A DNA stretch of 36,785 bases, taken from the NCBI GenBank assembly GCA_017961145.1, contig JAGCXU010000002.1:1-36785 (forward strand). Reading direction: 5' to 3'. The stretch is from Bacteroidaceae bacterium (lineage in GTDB: Bacteria > Bacteroidota > Bacteroidia > Bacteroidales > Bacteroidaceae). A model generated the notes under the pieces. It did no database searches. It saw nothing but the letters and a program-made list of their open reading frames with translations, and was not told where the DNA came from. Shown one piece after another: positions 1 to 13,134 of this stretch (positions are counted from its first letter, which is position 1; each line of letters starts with the position of its first letter). The position numbers and the translations under genes are program-made.

Positions 1-954
1 ACAATCGGTAGCTGCAGAAGCATAAACCTGACCTGTTCCGAATGCTGCAGGAACGGGGAATGGGTCTGTGCCGATTCTCTGTACCCAATTGATCTTGCTC
101 TGGTCGTTGTTCAACTGATAGCAGATACGACCGTCAGCGAGTTCATCGTAAGGCACAACTGTTGTGGCTACGTTGTCTCCCCACTGATTGGTGACATAGT
201 TGTTGTAGGATGCACCAGCAGGACGGTTTGCATAGGGATCTGCATTGTAGGTTTCTACATCAACAACCTTCAGGTTGCCACCGTTACGTGCGATATTGCT
301 GCTGAGACCGTTGGAAACGTCGAGAGTACAGTCATCGCTGACTACCAAACAGTTTGCAATATTACAGCGCTTTTCTGCCCAACCAACAACACCGCCACAG
401 TTCTGGGTGGTTTCGCCTAAGATGGTGACTTTTGCCAGACAGTTCTCGACTGTTGTACCTCCATAACCGACAGCTACGATACCGCCATGAGTGGCATCAC
501 CAGCCACAGAGCTGTTGATTGTGACATCAGCATAGCAGCCACGAATGACGGCTTTGTTGCGTGCCACAATGGCGGCAGCGAACTTGCTGCTTGTGGTAAT
601 GGTACCTGTCACCTTCAAGTTCTGGATGACAGCACGATAACCTGTGTACCAGAAGAGGGCCGCATCTCCTTCCGGATACATGTTGATTTTGATGGTGTGT
701 CCTGCGCCATCGAAGAGGCCTTGGTACTCATTGGTTTGCGTGCCAATCATTGTACCGTCGATACCTCTGTCAATGTCGGCTGTCAGCACGGCATTAGCAT
801 AGACTCCACCACCATTCACGAGCTGAGCGAACTCCTCCAAGTCCGCTGCTGTACCGATCTGATAGACGCCATTCACTTCGGAGAGCGCCCACGCAGCTGT
901 GGAGACAACACTCAGCAGCATTGCCAAACACAGATTCAGTAGTTTTTTACTCAT
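1..954 (-). CDS. GLUG-type secreted surface protein, N-terminal part (3' end beyond window)
   Basis: An open frame runs from the ATG at 954 to the window edge, giving the first 318 residues with no stop. Residues 1-23 are a signal peptide (Lys-Lys, a Leu-rich core, then AAWA before LSEV). A typical Bacteroidales surface-protein opening follows: an IGTAADLEEFAQLVNGG block, then IGTQTNEYQGLFDGAGHT, then NLKVTGTI, which resembles GLUG repeats and right-handed beta-helix proteins. Several Cys-containing strand repeats (for example VENCLAKVTI and IANCLVVSDD) continue the pattern. Such proteins are exported and often large, with C-terminal sorting or adhesion domains that cannot be seen here. The start is supported by the signal peptide and by a good promoter at 1029-1059. 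It is transcribed separately from coaD. The exact ligand or role is unknown. Confidence 0.8.
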   Translation of the reverse strand, partial: MSKKLLNLCLAMLLSVVSTAAWALSEVNGVYQIGTAADLEEFAQLVNGGGVYANAVLTADIDRGIDGTMIGTQTNEYQGLFDGAGHTIKINMYPEGDAALFWYTGYRAVIQNLKVTGTITTSSKFAAAIVARNKAVIRGCYADVTINSSVAGDATHGGIVAVGYGGTTVENCLAKVTILGETTQNCGGVVGWAEKRCNIANCLVVSDDCTLDVSNGLSSNIARNGGNLKVVDVETYNADPYANRPAGASYNNYVTNQWGDNVATTVVPYDELADGRICYQLNNDQSKINWVQRIGTDPFPVPAAFGTGQVYASAATDC

Positions 955-1028
955 AGAATGATAATTTAGGTTAATAATTAAAGTTAATAAAAGTTTGTTT
1001 TGTTTGCTTTTTTACATATTTTGCCTTC

Positions 1029-1059
1029 CAAAGATAGTCGTTTTTAACATTCGCCCAAA
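1029..1059 (-). promoter_or_regulatory. Bacteroidetes-type promoter of the GLUG protein gene
   Basis: On the minus strand TATCTTTG (1036-1029) matches the -7 consensus TAnnTTTG. A TTTG (1059-1056) lies exactly 19 bases upstream. The predicted start of transcription near 1022 leaves an AT-rich leader of about 68 bases before the ATG at 954. Confidence 0.7.
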
Positions 1060-1146
1060 ACTTTTTAACAGTTTTTCTTTAGGAGAAAAGGCATTTTGCC
1101 AAAATAGTACAAAAACGTTATCGGAATTGTAAAAGAATGCAAGGAG

Positions 1147-1170
1147 AAATAAGAGGCAAAGCCCTTATTT
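1147..1170 (-). terminator. candidate stem-loop downstream of the parE-coaD unit
   Basis: AAATAAG (1147-1153) pairs with CTTATTT (1164-1170) and GGC (1155-1157) with GCC (1161-1163), with one bulged A and an AAA loop. It lies beyond the repeat array that follows coaD and upstream of the GLUG gene promoter. The AT-rich outer stem is intrinsic-terminator-like but no long U run follows, so termination is only a possibility. The 955-1279 gap otherwise holds the GLUG promoter and array A. Confidence 0.4.
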
Positions 1171-1209
1171 GAAAGTTCTCAAGGGAAAACAAAAAACGAG
1201 GCACGTTAA

Positions 1210-1275
1210 GTTGCCAAAGTTCACGTGTGAAGTTTGCGATTTTCACGTGTGAAGTTTAAAGACTTCACTGCAGTC
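1210..1275 (+). repeat. 22-bp tandem array A (3 units), 3' of coaD
   Basis: Three contiguous 22-bp units start at 1210, 1232 and 1254. The first two end in TTCACGTGTGAA and the third carries CTGCAG in the core position. The unit at 1232 matches the head and tail of the units in the other arrays at about 17 of 22 positions, with CACGTG replacing ACTAGT. Only 4 bases separate the array from the coaD stop codon. Read from coaD, the first bases after the stop are AAACGACTGCAGTGA, which also follow the stop of the S24 regulator at array C. Confidence 0.75.
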
Positions 1276-1279
1276 GTTT

Positions 1280-1726
1280 TCAGGGAAGGAAAGCCGAGAT
1301 GTCGTGGCCGAAGTGTGAAAGTTCGCGAACTACTGAACTGCTGAGGCTTGCGAACTGTGGAGAAGCAGGAAGAAAGACGGTCTCTATGCCTGCAAGTTGG
1401 CGGTTGACATCGGCCATTTGCAATTCATATTCGAAGTCTGCGACACTTCGAATGCCGCGAACTATCGTGCTGATTCCCTGTATCTTAGCAAAGTCGACGG
1501 TCAAGCCTGTGTAGCTTTCCACCTTGATTCGCGGTTCATCGGCATAGAGTTCGCGTATTTTTCCGACTCTTTCCTCTACTGACATCCAACCTGATTTCTG
1601 CTCGTTGTAACCGACTCCGATAACCACTTCATCGAACATTTGCAGCACTCTCTTCACGATATCTGCATGACCCAAAGTGAAAGGGTCAAAAGAACCAGGA
1701 AATAGAACACGTCCTTTCTGCATCAT
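1280..1726 (-). CDS. coaD: pantetheine-phosphate adenylyltransferase
   Basis: CoaD transfers AMP from ATP to 4'-phosphopantetheine, giving dephospho-CoA in the penultimate step of cytosolic CoA synthesis. The 148 residues carry the family motifs in order: [10 protein letters not shown] near residue 11 (nucleotidyltransferase HxGH type), [20 protein letters not shown] in the middle (substrate binding), and SSSVVREL near the C-terminus. It is slightly shorter than the usual 155-165 residues at the C-terminal end. The ATG at 1726 overlaps the parE stop as ATGATG/TGA, so it is translationally coupled; the second Met (1723) is an alternative start. The gene ends its transcription unit directly against repeat array A. 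Confidence 0.95.
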   Translation of the reverse strand: MMQKGRVLFPGSFDPFTLGHADIVKRVLQMFDEVVIGVGYNEQKSGWMSVEERVGKIRELYADEPRIKVESYTGLTVDFAKIQGISTIVRGIRSVADFEYELQMADVNRQLAGIETVFLPASPQFASLSSSVVRELSHFGHDISAFLP

Positions 1727-3711
1727 ACTGCAACCTCCTCTTCTTCCGCCAAGTCCTCTTCGATGACGAGATTGTTGATGATGAAGTTCTGACGGTCCAT
1801 TGTATTGTCACCCATATAGAAGTTCAGGAGTTCGGCAACCTGGTCGGATTTGTGCAAACGGACTTGGTCGAGGCGAATGTCAGGACCGATAAAGTTGCGG
1901 AATTCCTCAGGACTTATCTCGCCGAGACCTTTGAAGCGGGTTATTTCAGGCTCAGGTCCGAGGTCGTCAATCGCTTGTTGACGCTCCTCGTCTGAGTAGC
2001 AATATTGCGTCACAAAGTCCTTCGAAAGGCTGAGATGGCGAGGTCGTTTGCCATCGCTGAAAGCCGCGTTTTCTTCGGCATTGTCGCGAGCAGCCAGTTC
2101 TGCCTCGATAGCCTTGAGTTTTGCCTTGCCGATCTTTGTCTTTTTGCCACGCACTCTGAACAAAGGTGTCTGCAAAATGAAGACATGACCTTTCTTTACG
2201 AGTTCAGGGAAGAACTTGAGGAAGAAGGTGAGCATCAGGAGTCGGATGTGCATTCCATCGTCGTCGGCATCAGTCGCAACAATCACTTTGTTGTAGCGAA
2301 GGCCGTCGAGTCCGTCTTCTATGTTGAGTGCGGCTTGCAGAAGATTGAACTCTTCGTTCTCATACACCACTTTCTTCGTCAACTTGTAGCAATTGAGGGG
2401 CTTGCCTCTAAGACTGAAAACGGCTTGAGTATTGACATCGCGACTCTTTGTGATACTGCCGCTTGCAGAGTCGCCCTCAGTGATGAAGATGCTGCTTTCC
2501 TCTTGAAGTTCGCCTTTGGTGTCAGTCAAGTGAATTCTGCAGTCACGGAGTTTGCGATTGTGCAGGTTGGCTTTTTTCGACATTTCGCGAGCTTTCTTGG
2601 CAATGCCGGCCATTTCTTTGCGGAGTTTTTCACTTTCAGAAACCTTCTGCAAGATAATGTCGGCAACATCCGTATTCTTGTGCAAGTAGTTGTCCACCTG
2701 CTCTTTCACGAAATCGCCTATGAACTTGTCGATGGACATTCCGCCATTCGGCTCCGTTGTTGTGCTGCCAAGTTTTACCTTTGTCTGGCTTTCGAACATC
2801 GGTTCCTGTATGTTTATGCTGATGGCAGCCACCATACCATTGCGGATGTCGGCATATTCGTAGTTCTTTCCGCTGTAGTCTTTGATGACTTCTGCTATGT
2901 ATTTCTTGAAGGCGGCCTGATGTGTTCCTCCCAAAGTGGTGTTCTGTCCGTTGACGAAAGAGTAGTATTCTTCGCCGTTTTGCTTGGTGTGGGTGAACGC
3001 TATCTCGATGTCTTCGCCACGAAGATGAATGATGGGATAGAGCGGCTCGTAGTCCATTCTGTCTGAAAGCAAGTCGCTGAGGCCTTCTCGCGAAACGATT
3101 CGACGACCGTTGAACATTACCGTCAGACCTGTATTAAGATAGGTATAGTTGCGGAGCATCAGTTCGACGAACTCGCCTCGAAATGCATAGTGTTTGAAGA
3201 GGGAAGCGTCTGGTTCGAAGAAAACTGCCGTTCCGTTCTCGTCCTGGCTCTTTTCTGTAACGTCGCTCTCGAGGATGCCTTTGCTGAAGACGGCTTTGCG
3301 CGTCTGTCCATCGCGAAAACTTTGGACTTCGAAACGAGTGCTCAAGGCATTGACTGCCTTTAGACCTACGCCATTCAGACCTACACTTTTCTGGAACGCT
3401 TTACTGTCATATTTGCCACCAGTATTGAGCATCGAGACCGCTTCTACAAGCTTTCCGAGAGGGATGCCGCGTCCATAGTCGCGAACACTCACTCTGAGAT
3501 TGTCTTCGGTGTCAACCTCGATGCGTTTGCCCACACCCATCTTGAACTCGTCGATGCTGTTGTCGATGACTTCTTTGAGCAGGACATAGATGCCGTCTTC
3601 TGCCTGAGAGCCGTCTCCAAGGCGTCCGATATACATGCCTGGACGCGTTCGGATGTGCTCCATATCGGAGAGATGTCGTATGTTACCTTCGTCGTATTGT
3701 GCTGAAATCAT
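1723..3711 (-). CDS. parE: DNA topoisomerase IV subunit B (type IIA topoisomerase ATPase subunit)
   Basis: This is the ATPase and Toprim subunit of a type IIA topoisomerase that decatenates and relaxes DNA together with ParC. The 662 residues begin with the GHKL ATPase domain: [10 protein letters not shown] at residues 47-56 (Glu and Asn for ATP and Mg), DYGRGIP at 78-84 and [10 protein letters not shown] at 111-120. The Toprim domain shows ITEGDSASG and [12 protein letters not shown]-terminal [17 protein letters not shown] block is typical of GyrB/ParE. The start sits 4 bases after the upstream gene's stop and its 3' end overlaps coaD. A GyrB identity is possible from sequence alone, but the position next to coaD and the 662-residue length fit the Bacteroidetes ParE. 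Confidence 0.88.
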   Translation of the reverse strand: MISAQYDEGNIRHLSDMEHIRTRPGMYIGRLGDGSQAEDGIYVLLKEVIDNSIDEFKMGVGKRIEVDTEDNLRVSVRDYGRGIPLGKLVEAVSMLNTGGKYDSKAFQKSVGLNGVGLKAVNALSTRFEVQSFRDGQTRKAVFSKGILESDVTEKSQDENGTAVFFEPDASLFKHYAFRGEFVELMLRNYTYLNTGLTVMFNGRRIVSREGLSDLLSDRMDYEPLYPIIHLRGEDIEIAFTHTKQNGEEYYSFVNGQNTTLGGTHQAAFKKYIAEVIKDYSGKNYEYADIRNGMVAAISINIQEPMFESQTKVKLGSTTTEPNGGMSIDKFIGDFVKEQVDNYLHKNTDVADIILQKVSESEKLRKEMAGIAKKAREMSKKANLHNRKLRDCRIHLTDTKGELQEESSIFITEGDSASGSITKSRDVNTQAVFSLRGKPLNCYKLTKKVVYENEEFNLLQAALNIEDGLDGLRYNKVIVATDADDDGMHIRLLMLTFFLKFFPELVKKGHVFILQTPLFRVRGKKTKIGKAKLKAIEAELAARDNAEENAAFSDGKRPRHLSLSKDFVTQYCYSDEERQQAIDDLGPEPEITRFKGLGEISPEEFRNFIGPDIRLDQVRLHKSDQVAELLNFYMGDNTMDRQNFIINNLVIEEDLAEEEEVAV

Positions 3712-3715
3712 AGTA

Positions 3716-4867
3716 TTATATTTCCTTTGAGAATGCGGCCCGATGCTTGTGGATGCAGCAATCGAGGTTCTTCCACTGCATTTGTCCGGCCAGATTGTCC
3801 TCGAGCTGAGGATGTGTCTCCGCCCACTCGAAGCCGTGTTTTATGCCGAAAGGTATCATGTCGGCAAAGAAGAGGGCATTGGCTCCCTTTTCCTGATACT
3901 CGGGCAACACGCCAATCAGGAGCATGTCGAGTATCTGATGGTCTTTCTTGAGCCAGAGTTCTTTGGCAAAATACCACCATCCAAAGGGGAAGAGCTTTGC
4001 CTTCGCTTTCTGAACTGCCTGGCTGAGGCTGGGCATACAGATGCCTACGCCGATGATTTCGCCTTGGGTATTCTCCACTACTGATATGTAATGTCGGTCG
4101 AGCATCTGCAGGAAACGTTTTGCATACCAACGCATCTGCATTTCATCAAGCTCGCTATATCCGTAGAGATTAACGTAGGCTTTGTTGATGACACCCAGCA
4201 TCTTCTCCACATATCCGCCTTTACGGATCTCGCTTTTGCTGCGGAAGTGACGCAGACGGAAGCCGTAACGCTCTTCTGCGACCTGTGCTATGCGGAAATA
4301 CTTGGCGTTGTTTGCCTCGTGCTCACCTTTGGGAATGAACACTTTTCTCTCCACCCATCCTGTCTCCTTCTCGAAGCCGAGACGGGCAAGATGCTGCGGA
4401 TAATAAGGATAGTTGTAGATGGTGTTGAGCGTGGAAAGCTGGTCGAAACCATCGATGAGCATGCCTTCAGGATCCAGGTCGGTGAAGCCTAAAGGCCCTA
4501 CAATGCTGGTCATTCCCCTCTCGCGACCCCAGTTCTCGACAGTTTCGAGCAAGGTCTGGCTCACTTCTGTGTCGTCGATGAAGTCGATCCAGCCAAAGCG
4601 AACCTCTTTCCTACCCCATCTCTCGTTGGCTCGACTATTGATGATTGCTGCCACTCGACCTACGATGCGGCCCTCCTTTCGAGCAAGGAAGAATGCGGCT
4701 TGGCAGAAGCGGAAAGCGGGATTGCGTTTCGAGTCGAGCGTTTCGAGTGTATCCTCGAGCATATCGGGCACAGCATAAGGGCAATCCTTATACAGCTCGT
4801 AGTTGAAACGGACGAATGTCCGCATCTCCTTTGCTGTAGTGATTTGACTGATGGTTACTATGCTCAT
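3716..4867 (-). CDS. GNAT-fold acyltransferase-like protein of unknown substrate
   Basis: The 383-residue protein resembles conserved Bacteroidetes proteins annotated as N-acetyltransferase-domain proteins. The N-terminal half has a GNAT-like region ([20 protein letters not shown], then [11 protein letters not shown] and a [19 protein letters not shown] segment). The C-terminal half has a second GNAT-like region ([20 protein letters not shown], then a [15 protein letters not shown] helix that could form the acyl-CoA pyrophosphate loop). No signal peptide or membrane segment is present, so it should be cytosolic. It is the first gene of the unit with parE and coaD. Substrate and pathway are not deducible here. 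Confidence 0.6.
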   Translation of the reverse strand: MSIVTISQITTAKEMRTFVRFNYELYKDCPYAVPDMLEDTLETLDSKRNPAFRFCQAAFFLARKEGRIVGRVAAIINSRANERWGRKEVRFGWIDFIDDTEVSQTLLETVENWGRERGMTSIVGPLGFTDLDPEGMLIDGFDQLSTLNTIYNYPYYPQHLARLGFEKETGWVERKVFIPKGEHEANNAKYFRIAQVAEERYGFRLRHFRSKSEIRKGGYVEKMLGVINKAYVNLYGYSELDEMQMRWYAKRFLQMLDRHYISVVENTQGEIIGVGICMPSLSQAVQKAKAKLFPFGWWYFAKELWLKKDHQILDMLLIGVLPEYQEKGANALFFADMIPFGIKHGFEWAETHPQLEDNLAGQMQWKNLDCCIHKHRAAFSKEI

Positions 4868-4904
4868 GGCCGTTTCCGTTTCCTTTTATCGCATAATTAT
4901 CGTG

Positions 4905-4912
4905 CAAAGATA
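4905..4912 (-). promoter_or_regulatory. -7 element for the GNAT-parE-coaD unit
   Basis: The minus strand reads TATCTTTG, a perfect TAnnTTTG match, 37 bases upstream of the ATG at 4867. I found no TTTG at the expected 19-21 base distance, so the upstream box is weak or absent. Confidence 0.5.
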
Positions 4913-4984
4913 CTAATTTTTGCTGACAATTTCGGCATTCGAAGCATAAAAAGATGTAAAAAACAACATTTTTTAATCTTTCAC

Positions 4985-5020
4985 GACCTTAAGGACTTCG
5001 AAGACCTTGGCGACCTTAAG
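4985..5020 (+). repeat. four 9-bp tandem repeats abutting array B
   Basis: GACCTTAAG, GACTTCGAA, GACCTTGGC and GACCTTAAG follow each other without gaps, and the copies contain the palindromes CCTTAAGG and CTTCGAAG. The block lies between array B and the GNAT promoter. A single GACCTTA motif also borders arrays D (17221) and E (22947), so it may belong to the same element family. Confidence 0.6.
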
Positions 5021-5028
5021 GAAAAAAC

Positions 5029-5138
5029 GTAAAAGGTTACGTTGGCAAACATAACACTATACGTTTGCAATCATAACACTATACAATTGCAATCGTCGCA
5101 CTATACGATTGCAATCGTCAAACGTGACGTTTGGCTTC
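5029..5138 (-). repeat. 22-bp tandem array B (5 units), 3' of the beta-galactosidase gene
   Basis: Read on the minus strand there are five 22-bp units, at 5117-5138, 5095-5116, 5073-5094, 5051-5072 and 5029-5050; the outer two are degenerate. The three central units have a GATTGCAA head, a TATAGTG core and GCGAC or GTTAT tails. Adjacent units can pair: 5105-5115 is the inverted complement of 5086-5096, an 11-bp stem with an 8-base loop. The array starts 45 bases after the beta-galactosidase stop and fills much of the 316-bp gap 4868-5183. The rest of the gap holds the 9-bp repeats and the GNAT -7 element. Confidence 0.8.
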
Positions 5139-5183
5139 ATCGCGTTTGACGTTTTCCATCACACCATTAGAAGGCCCTTCCCA

Positions 5184-10146
<4,963 letters not shown>

Positions 10147-10166
10147 CTGATTTGTTTCTTGCTCTG

Positions 10167-10198
10167 CAAAGTTAGCAAAAAATGTCTTCACAAACAAA
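10167..10198 (-). promoter_or_regulatory. promoter of the sugar kinase/beta-galactosidase unit
   Basis: TAACTTTG (10174-10167 on the minus strand) with TTTG (10198-10195) exactly 20 bases upstream is a full Bacteroidetes-type promoter. It places transcription start near 10160 and excludes the ATG at 10197. Confidence 0.75.
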
Positions 10199-10215
10199 CT
10201 TATTAGCCTATTTCT

Positions 10216-10308
10216 GCACCTTTTTGTTTTAAACCAAGCGTTTTCGCACCTTTTGTTTAAATTTTAGCCTGCATCTCTTGCATGTTTCGACTTTTTGTTT
10301 TAACTTTG
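10216..10308 (+). promoter_or_regulatory. three direct repeats, candidate operators of the S24 regulator
   Basis: Three similar direct repeats occur in the divergent region: GCACCTTTTTGTTTTAAACC at 10216, GCACCTTTTGTTTAAATTT at 10246, and CGACTTTTTGTTTTAACTTT at 10289. The third overlaps the regulator's own -7 box. Multiple operators around its own promoter are the usual layout for CI/LexA-type repressors. The link to this protein is inferred only from position. Confidence 0.4.
10277..10308 (+). promoter_or_regulatory. promoter of the S24 regulator
   Basis: TAACTTTG at 10301-10308 is a perfect -7 element, with CTTG (3 of 4 match to TTTG) at 10277-10280, 20 bases upstream. Transcription would start near 10315, which excludes the ATG at 10282 and selects the start at 10339. 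Confidence 0.65.
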
Positions 10309-10338
10309 CATCCACAATTAAAACAAGAACATTCCAGT

Positions 10339-11073
10339 ATGACTGCAGAAGAGAAGATTACCATCTTGGTGGAACGATACTGCCGCAATCGCTCGCATTT
10401 GGCAGACATGATCGGCATCACACCTCAAGCCGTAAACAATTGGGTGTATCGCGACCGCATTCCTCGCAAAGGTATCGAGGCGATTATGTCTCGTTTTCCG
10501 GATGTGGACATTGAATGGTTGCGCGGAGGAAGCGTGCCCATCTCCTCTGGACCGCTGCCTTTGCCAGACGACGAAGAAGAGGAAGAGGATGATGTTCTCC
10601 AGTTTGGTTCGAGAGCGAATGCAGCCTCGAAGCCAGGTGAGAATCAACTCGGAAGCCCTTCTCAAAGCAAGGCTTCGGCTCTTTTCGTGGCAGGAGTGCA
10701 GCCCTCGCTAGGCGATGTTCAGCAACCTGACAATAAGGAAGGGCTGATTCCGCTGGAAATGCCGCGTCGAGACATTAAGTATGTCTTCCAATGTCATGGG
10801 GACAGTATGCTTCCGCGCATTAAAGACGGAGACTATGTGGCTGTAGGTGAGGCACTTGGACGATACGAAGTGTTTCAAAGAGGGACTCCCTATCTTGTCC
10901 AGACAACTGATGGTCGACTGATGGTTAAGCTAGTCGAAGACCCAGGGCCAGCATATCCCTACCTGCTTCTCAGCACGGAAAATTCCAACTATCAACTGGC
11001 TGATGGAGGCCGATTGGCAAAGAAAGACTTCAAGGCAGCCTATCCTGTCTTGATGGTGATGCGAGACATCTGA
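10339..11073 (+). CDS. LexA/CI-like transcriptional regulator with S24 peptidase domain
   Basis: The 244-residue protein has an N-terminal CI-type helix-turn-helix (about residues 17-37, with ITPQAVNNW as recognition helix). An acidic linker follows (DDEEEEEDD, 77-85), then a C-terminal S24 domain. The catalytic dyad is visible: Ser156 in GDSM and Lys197 in LMVKLV. An Ala118-Gly119 pair in FVAGVQ lies 37 residues before the Ser, close to the LexA cleavage spacing, so self-cleavage under stress is plausible. The start at 10339 is set by the promoter. It is divergent from the sugar kinase and convergent with recQ. No phage genes surround it. It may be a damage-responsive repressor, but a stable repressor that has lost cleavage is also possible. 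Confidence 0.85.
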   Translation: MTAEEKITILVERYCRNRSHLADMIGITPQAVNNWVYRDRIPRKGIEAIMSRFPDVDIEWLRGGSVPISSGPLPLPDDEEEEEDDVLQFGSRANAASKPGENQLGSPSQSKASALFVAGVQPSLGDVQQPDNKEGLIPLEMPRRDIKYVFQCHGDSMLPRIKDGDYVAVGEALGRYEVFQRGTPYLVQTTDGRLMVKLVEDPGPAYPYLLLSTENSNYQLADGGRLAKKDFKAAYPVLMVMRDI

Positions 11074-11179
11074 GGAAACGACTGCAGTGACGATTGCAAA
11101 TTACTAGTGTGACGTTGGCGATTTACTAGTGTGACGTTTGCAATTTACTAGTGTGACGTTTGCCAACTTCATAGGGGAA
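11070..11179 (+). repeat. 22-bp tandem array C (5 units), overlapping the S24 regulator stop codon
   Basis: Units start at 11070, 11092, 11114, 11136 and 11158. The three central units end TTACTAGTGTGAC; the last is degenerate. The first unit contains the regulator's TGA stop (11071-11073) and the AAACGACTGCAGTGA motif also found after the coaD stop. The array lies between the convergent ends of the regulator and recQ (stop at 11229) and is the only array shared by two converging transcription units. Confidence 0.85.
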
Positions 11180-11228
11180 GTTTTCCTGCGAAGCTAAGGT
11201 CTTGATTTGCTGCGACTTGAGAAAAACG

Positions 11229-13127
11229 CTAAGATGCAGAGCCAATCTTCAAGAAAGGACCTTCGAAAACAAGTTCTCCAGCAATCCTCATCCCATCAAT
11301 AACCTCTTCGAAAATGGCAGGATCGAAGCCTGAAAGGTCGATGTCATAAGCCATCTTCGGACCTTCACGAAGTTGGTCCAAGATGTGAGAACGCAAGGCT
11401 TCATAAACTTCGACAGGTTGCGGATGCCTTTTCCGACGCTTACAAACATCGCAGATGCCGCAATCATGCTCCTGCTCTTCGCCGAAATAACGCAACAACA
11501 TCCTGCTTCGGCAACAATCGGAACTCGACTCGATATACTGCAACATTGCCCCAATTCGCCCCTCATAATGCTTGCGTCGCTCCTCATAAATCTGAGAAGG
11601 AAGAACTATGTCTTGCTTATCGACTCGACGACGACGGAAAGTAATGCAAGGCAAATGCTTTCGAGGAATGAACGAGATGAGGTGAAGTTGAGACAAACGC
11701 AGGAAAATCTGGTAGATTTCGTCTGTCGACAAACCCGTTTCGGCACTCAAAATATCCTCGTCAATATAGACATAATCCAAGAAAATGCCGCCATAACGAC
11801 GAAGCATCGAAAGGATAAGCCGCTCTTCCGACGGATAAAGAGCACGAAAAAGCTCATTTCTTGTAGCATTTATGCGCAGCCTGCTTGAAGCCTCATCCTC
11901 GTCGCTATACTCGATGTAACCAGCCTTGTCCAACAAATCGAGTGCATAAATGAGCGACTTAGGAAAGAAGCCAAATGTCTGACAAAACCTTTCCATGCTG
12001 AATTCGCGAGTCACATTCATGCCATCTCCCTCAGCAATACCGAGGAAACAGCACACCTTCTCATAAACTTCACGAACATATTCGACCTTCGGAAACTGCC
12101 GAGCAAGCCGACGCATCGCCTTTGTTCGCTCACTTCCATCAGTCAAGAGAATGGCATAAGCCTGTTTCCCATCGCGACCAGCCCTGCCAGCTTCCTGAAA
12201 ATAAGCCTCGATGGAATCGGGCATATCTGCATGAAGAACCAAACGCACATCAGGTTTGTCTATGCCCATACCAAAGGCATTCGTCGCTACCATGATGCGA
12301 ATCTCATCACGACGCCAGCGTTCCTGCCGCTCGTTCTTACTTACACTTGGCAATCCAGCATGGTAATAAGTTGCGGAAAAACCTAAATCACCAAGCAGTT
12401 CAGCTAGTTCCCTACACTTTCTTCGGCTTCGAGTATAGATGATACAAGAGCCTGGAATAGACTTAAGAGCATGCAAAATGCCACCGAAAACCTCGTCTTC
12501 CAACCTCACGATATAGGCAAGATTGTTTCGAGCAAAACTCATCTTCAGGACATTCTTCTTGCGAAAACAGAGCTTTTCCTGAATGTCGTCAATCGCTCTT
12601 GTTGTCGCTGTTGCCGTGAGAGCAAGGACAGGAGTTTCAGGAAAGAACTCTCGAATTCTGGATATCTGCAGATAAGAAGGACGGAAATCGTAACCCCATT
12701 GACAAATACAATGTGCCTCATCAACCGTAATGAAACACACTTTCATGCGTTTCAACTTGTTAAGAAACATCTCGCTCTCAAGCCTTTCAGGAGAGATATA
12801 CAGGAATTTGTAGGCTTCGAAAATGCTGTTGTCCAAGATAGTCAACACCTTTTCGTGCTCCATATGACTGCTAATATAAGCCGCCTTTATGCCACGACGA
12901 CGCAAAGCTTCAACCTGATCTTTCATCAAGGAAATGAGAGGCGTAAGAACTATGCAGACACCATTCATGGCGAGGGCTGGCACCTGAAACGTTATACTCT
13001 TGCCTCCGCCAGTCGGCATCAGGCAAAGAGTGTCGTTTCCTGCACCGATGCTCTCAATGACCTCTCGCTGAATACCGCGAAAATCATCATAGCCCCAGTA
13101 CTTTTGAAGAATCGAAAGATACGGCAT
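11229..13127 (-). CDS. recQ: RecQ-family ATP-dependent DNA helicase
   Basis: RecQ unwinds DNA 3' to 5' in recombination and fork repair. The 632-residue protein has the superfamily 2 motifs in order: motif 0 WGYDDFRGIQ (11-20), Walker A MPTGGGKS (37-44), DEAHCICQWGYDFRP (136-150), TATATTRA, and motif VI QEAGRAGRDG. A zinc-binding cluster follows (CCRSRMLLRYFG with CGICDVC). The C-terminal tail after the winged-helix region is not an obvious HRDC domain, so this is a RecQ-like form with a non-standard tail. It begins 7 bases after recJ and ends facing array C. No promoter is seen before it, so it is probably cotranscribed with recJ. Confidence 0.93.
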   Translation of the reverse strand: MPYLSILQKYWGYDDFRGIQREVIESIGAGNDTLCLMPTGGGKSITFQVPALAMNGVCIVLTPLISLMKDQVEALRRRGIKAAYISSHMEHEKVLTILDNSIFEAYKFLYISPERLESEMFLNKLKRMKVCFITVDEAHCICQWGYDFRPSYLQISRIREFFPETPVLALTATATTRAIDDIQEKLCFRKKNVLKMSFARNNLAYIVRLEDEVFGGILHALKSIPGSCIIYTRSRRKCRELAELLGDLGFSATYYHAGLPSVSKNERQERWRRDEIRIMVATNAFGMGIDKPDVRLVLHADMPDSIEAYFQEAGRAGRDGKQAYAILLTDGSERTKAMRRLARQFPKVEYVREVYEKVCCFLGIAEGDGMNVTREFSMERFCQTFGFFPKSLIYALDLLDKAGYIEYSDEDEASSRLRINATRNELFRALYPSEERLILSMLRRYGGIFLDYVYIDEDILSAETGLSTDEIYQIFLRLSQLHLISFIPRKHLPCITFRRRRVDKQDIVLPSQIYEERRKHYEGRIGAMLQYIESSSDCCRSRMLLRYFGEEQEHDCGICDVCKRRKRHPQPVEVYEALRSHILDQLREGPKMAYDIDLSGFDPAIFEEVIDGMRIAGELVFEGPFLKIGSAS

Positions 13128-13134
13128 CCCTCTT

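Noticed and set aside
2005-3066. 353-codon plus-strand open frame
   Set aside because: It is a shadow of parE, whose GHKL and Toprim motifs are intact on the other strand.
10282-10338. Longer N-terminus for the S24 regulator from the ATG at 10282
   Set aside because: The -7 box TAACTTTG (10301-10308) lies inside this stretch, so transcription begins after that ATG.
10216-11073. Prophage remnant around the S24 regulator
   Set aside because: No integrase, structural or lysis genes and no attachment-site repeats are visible; neighbours are metabolic and repair genes.
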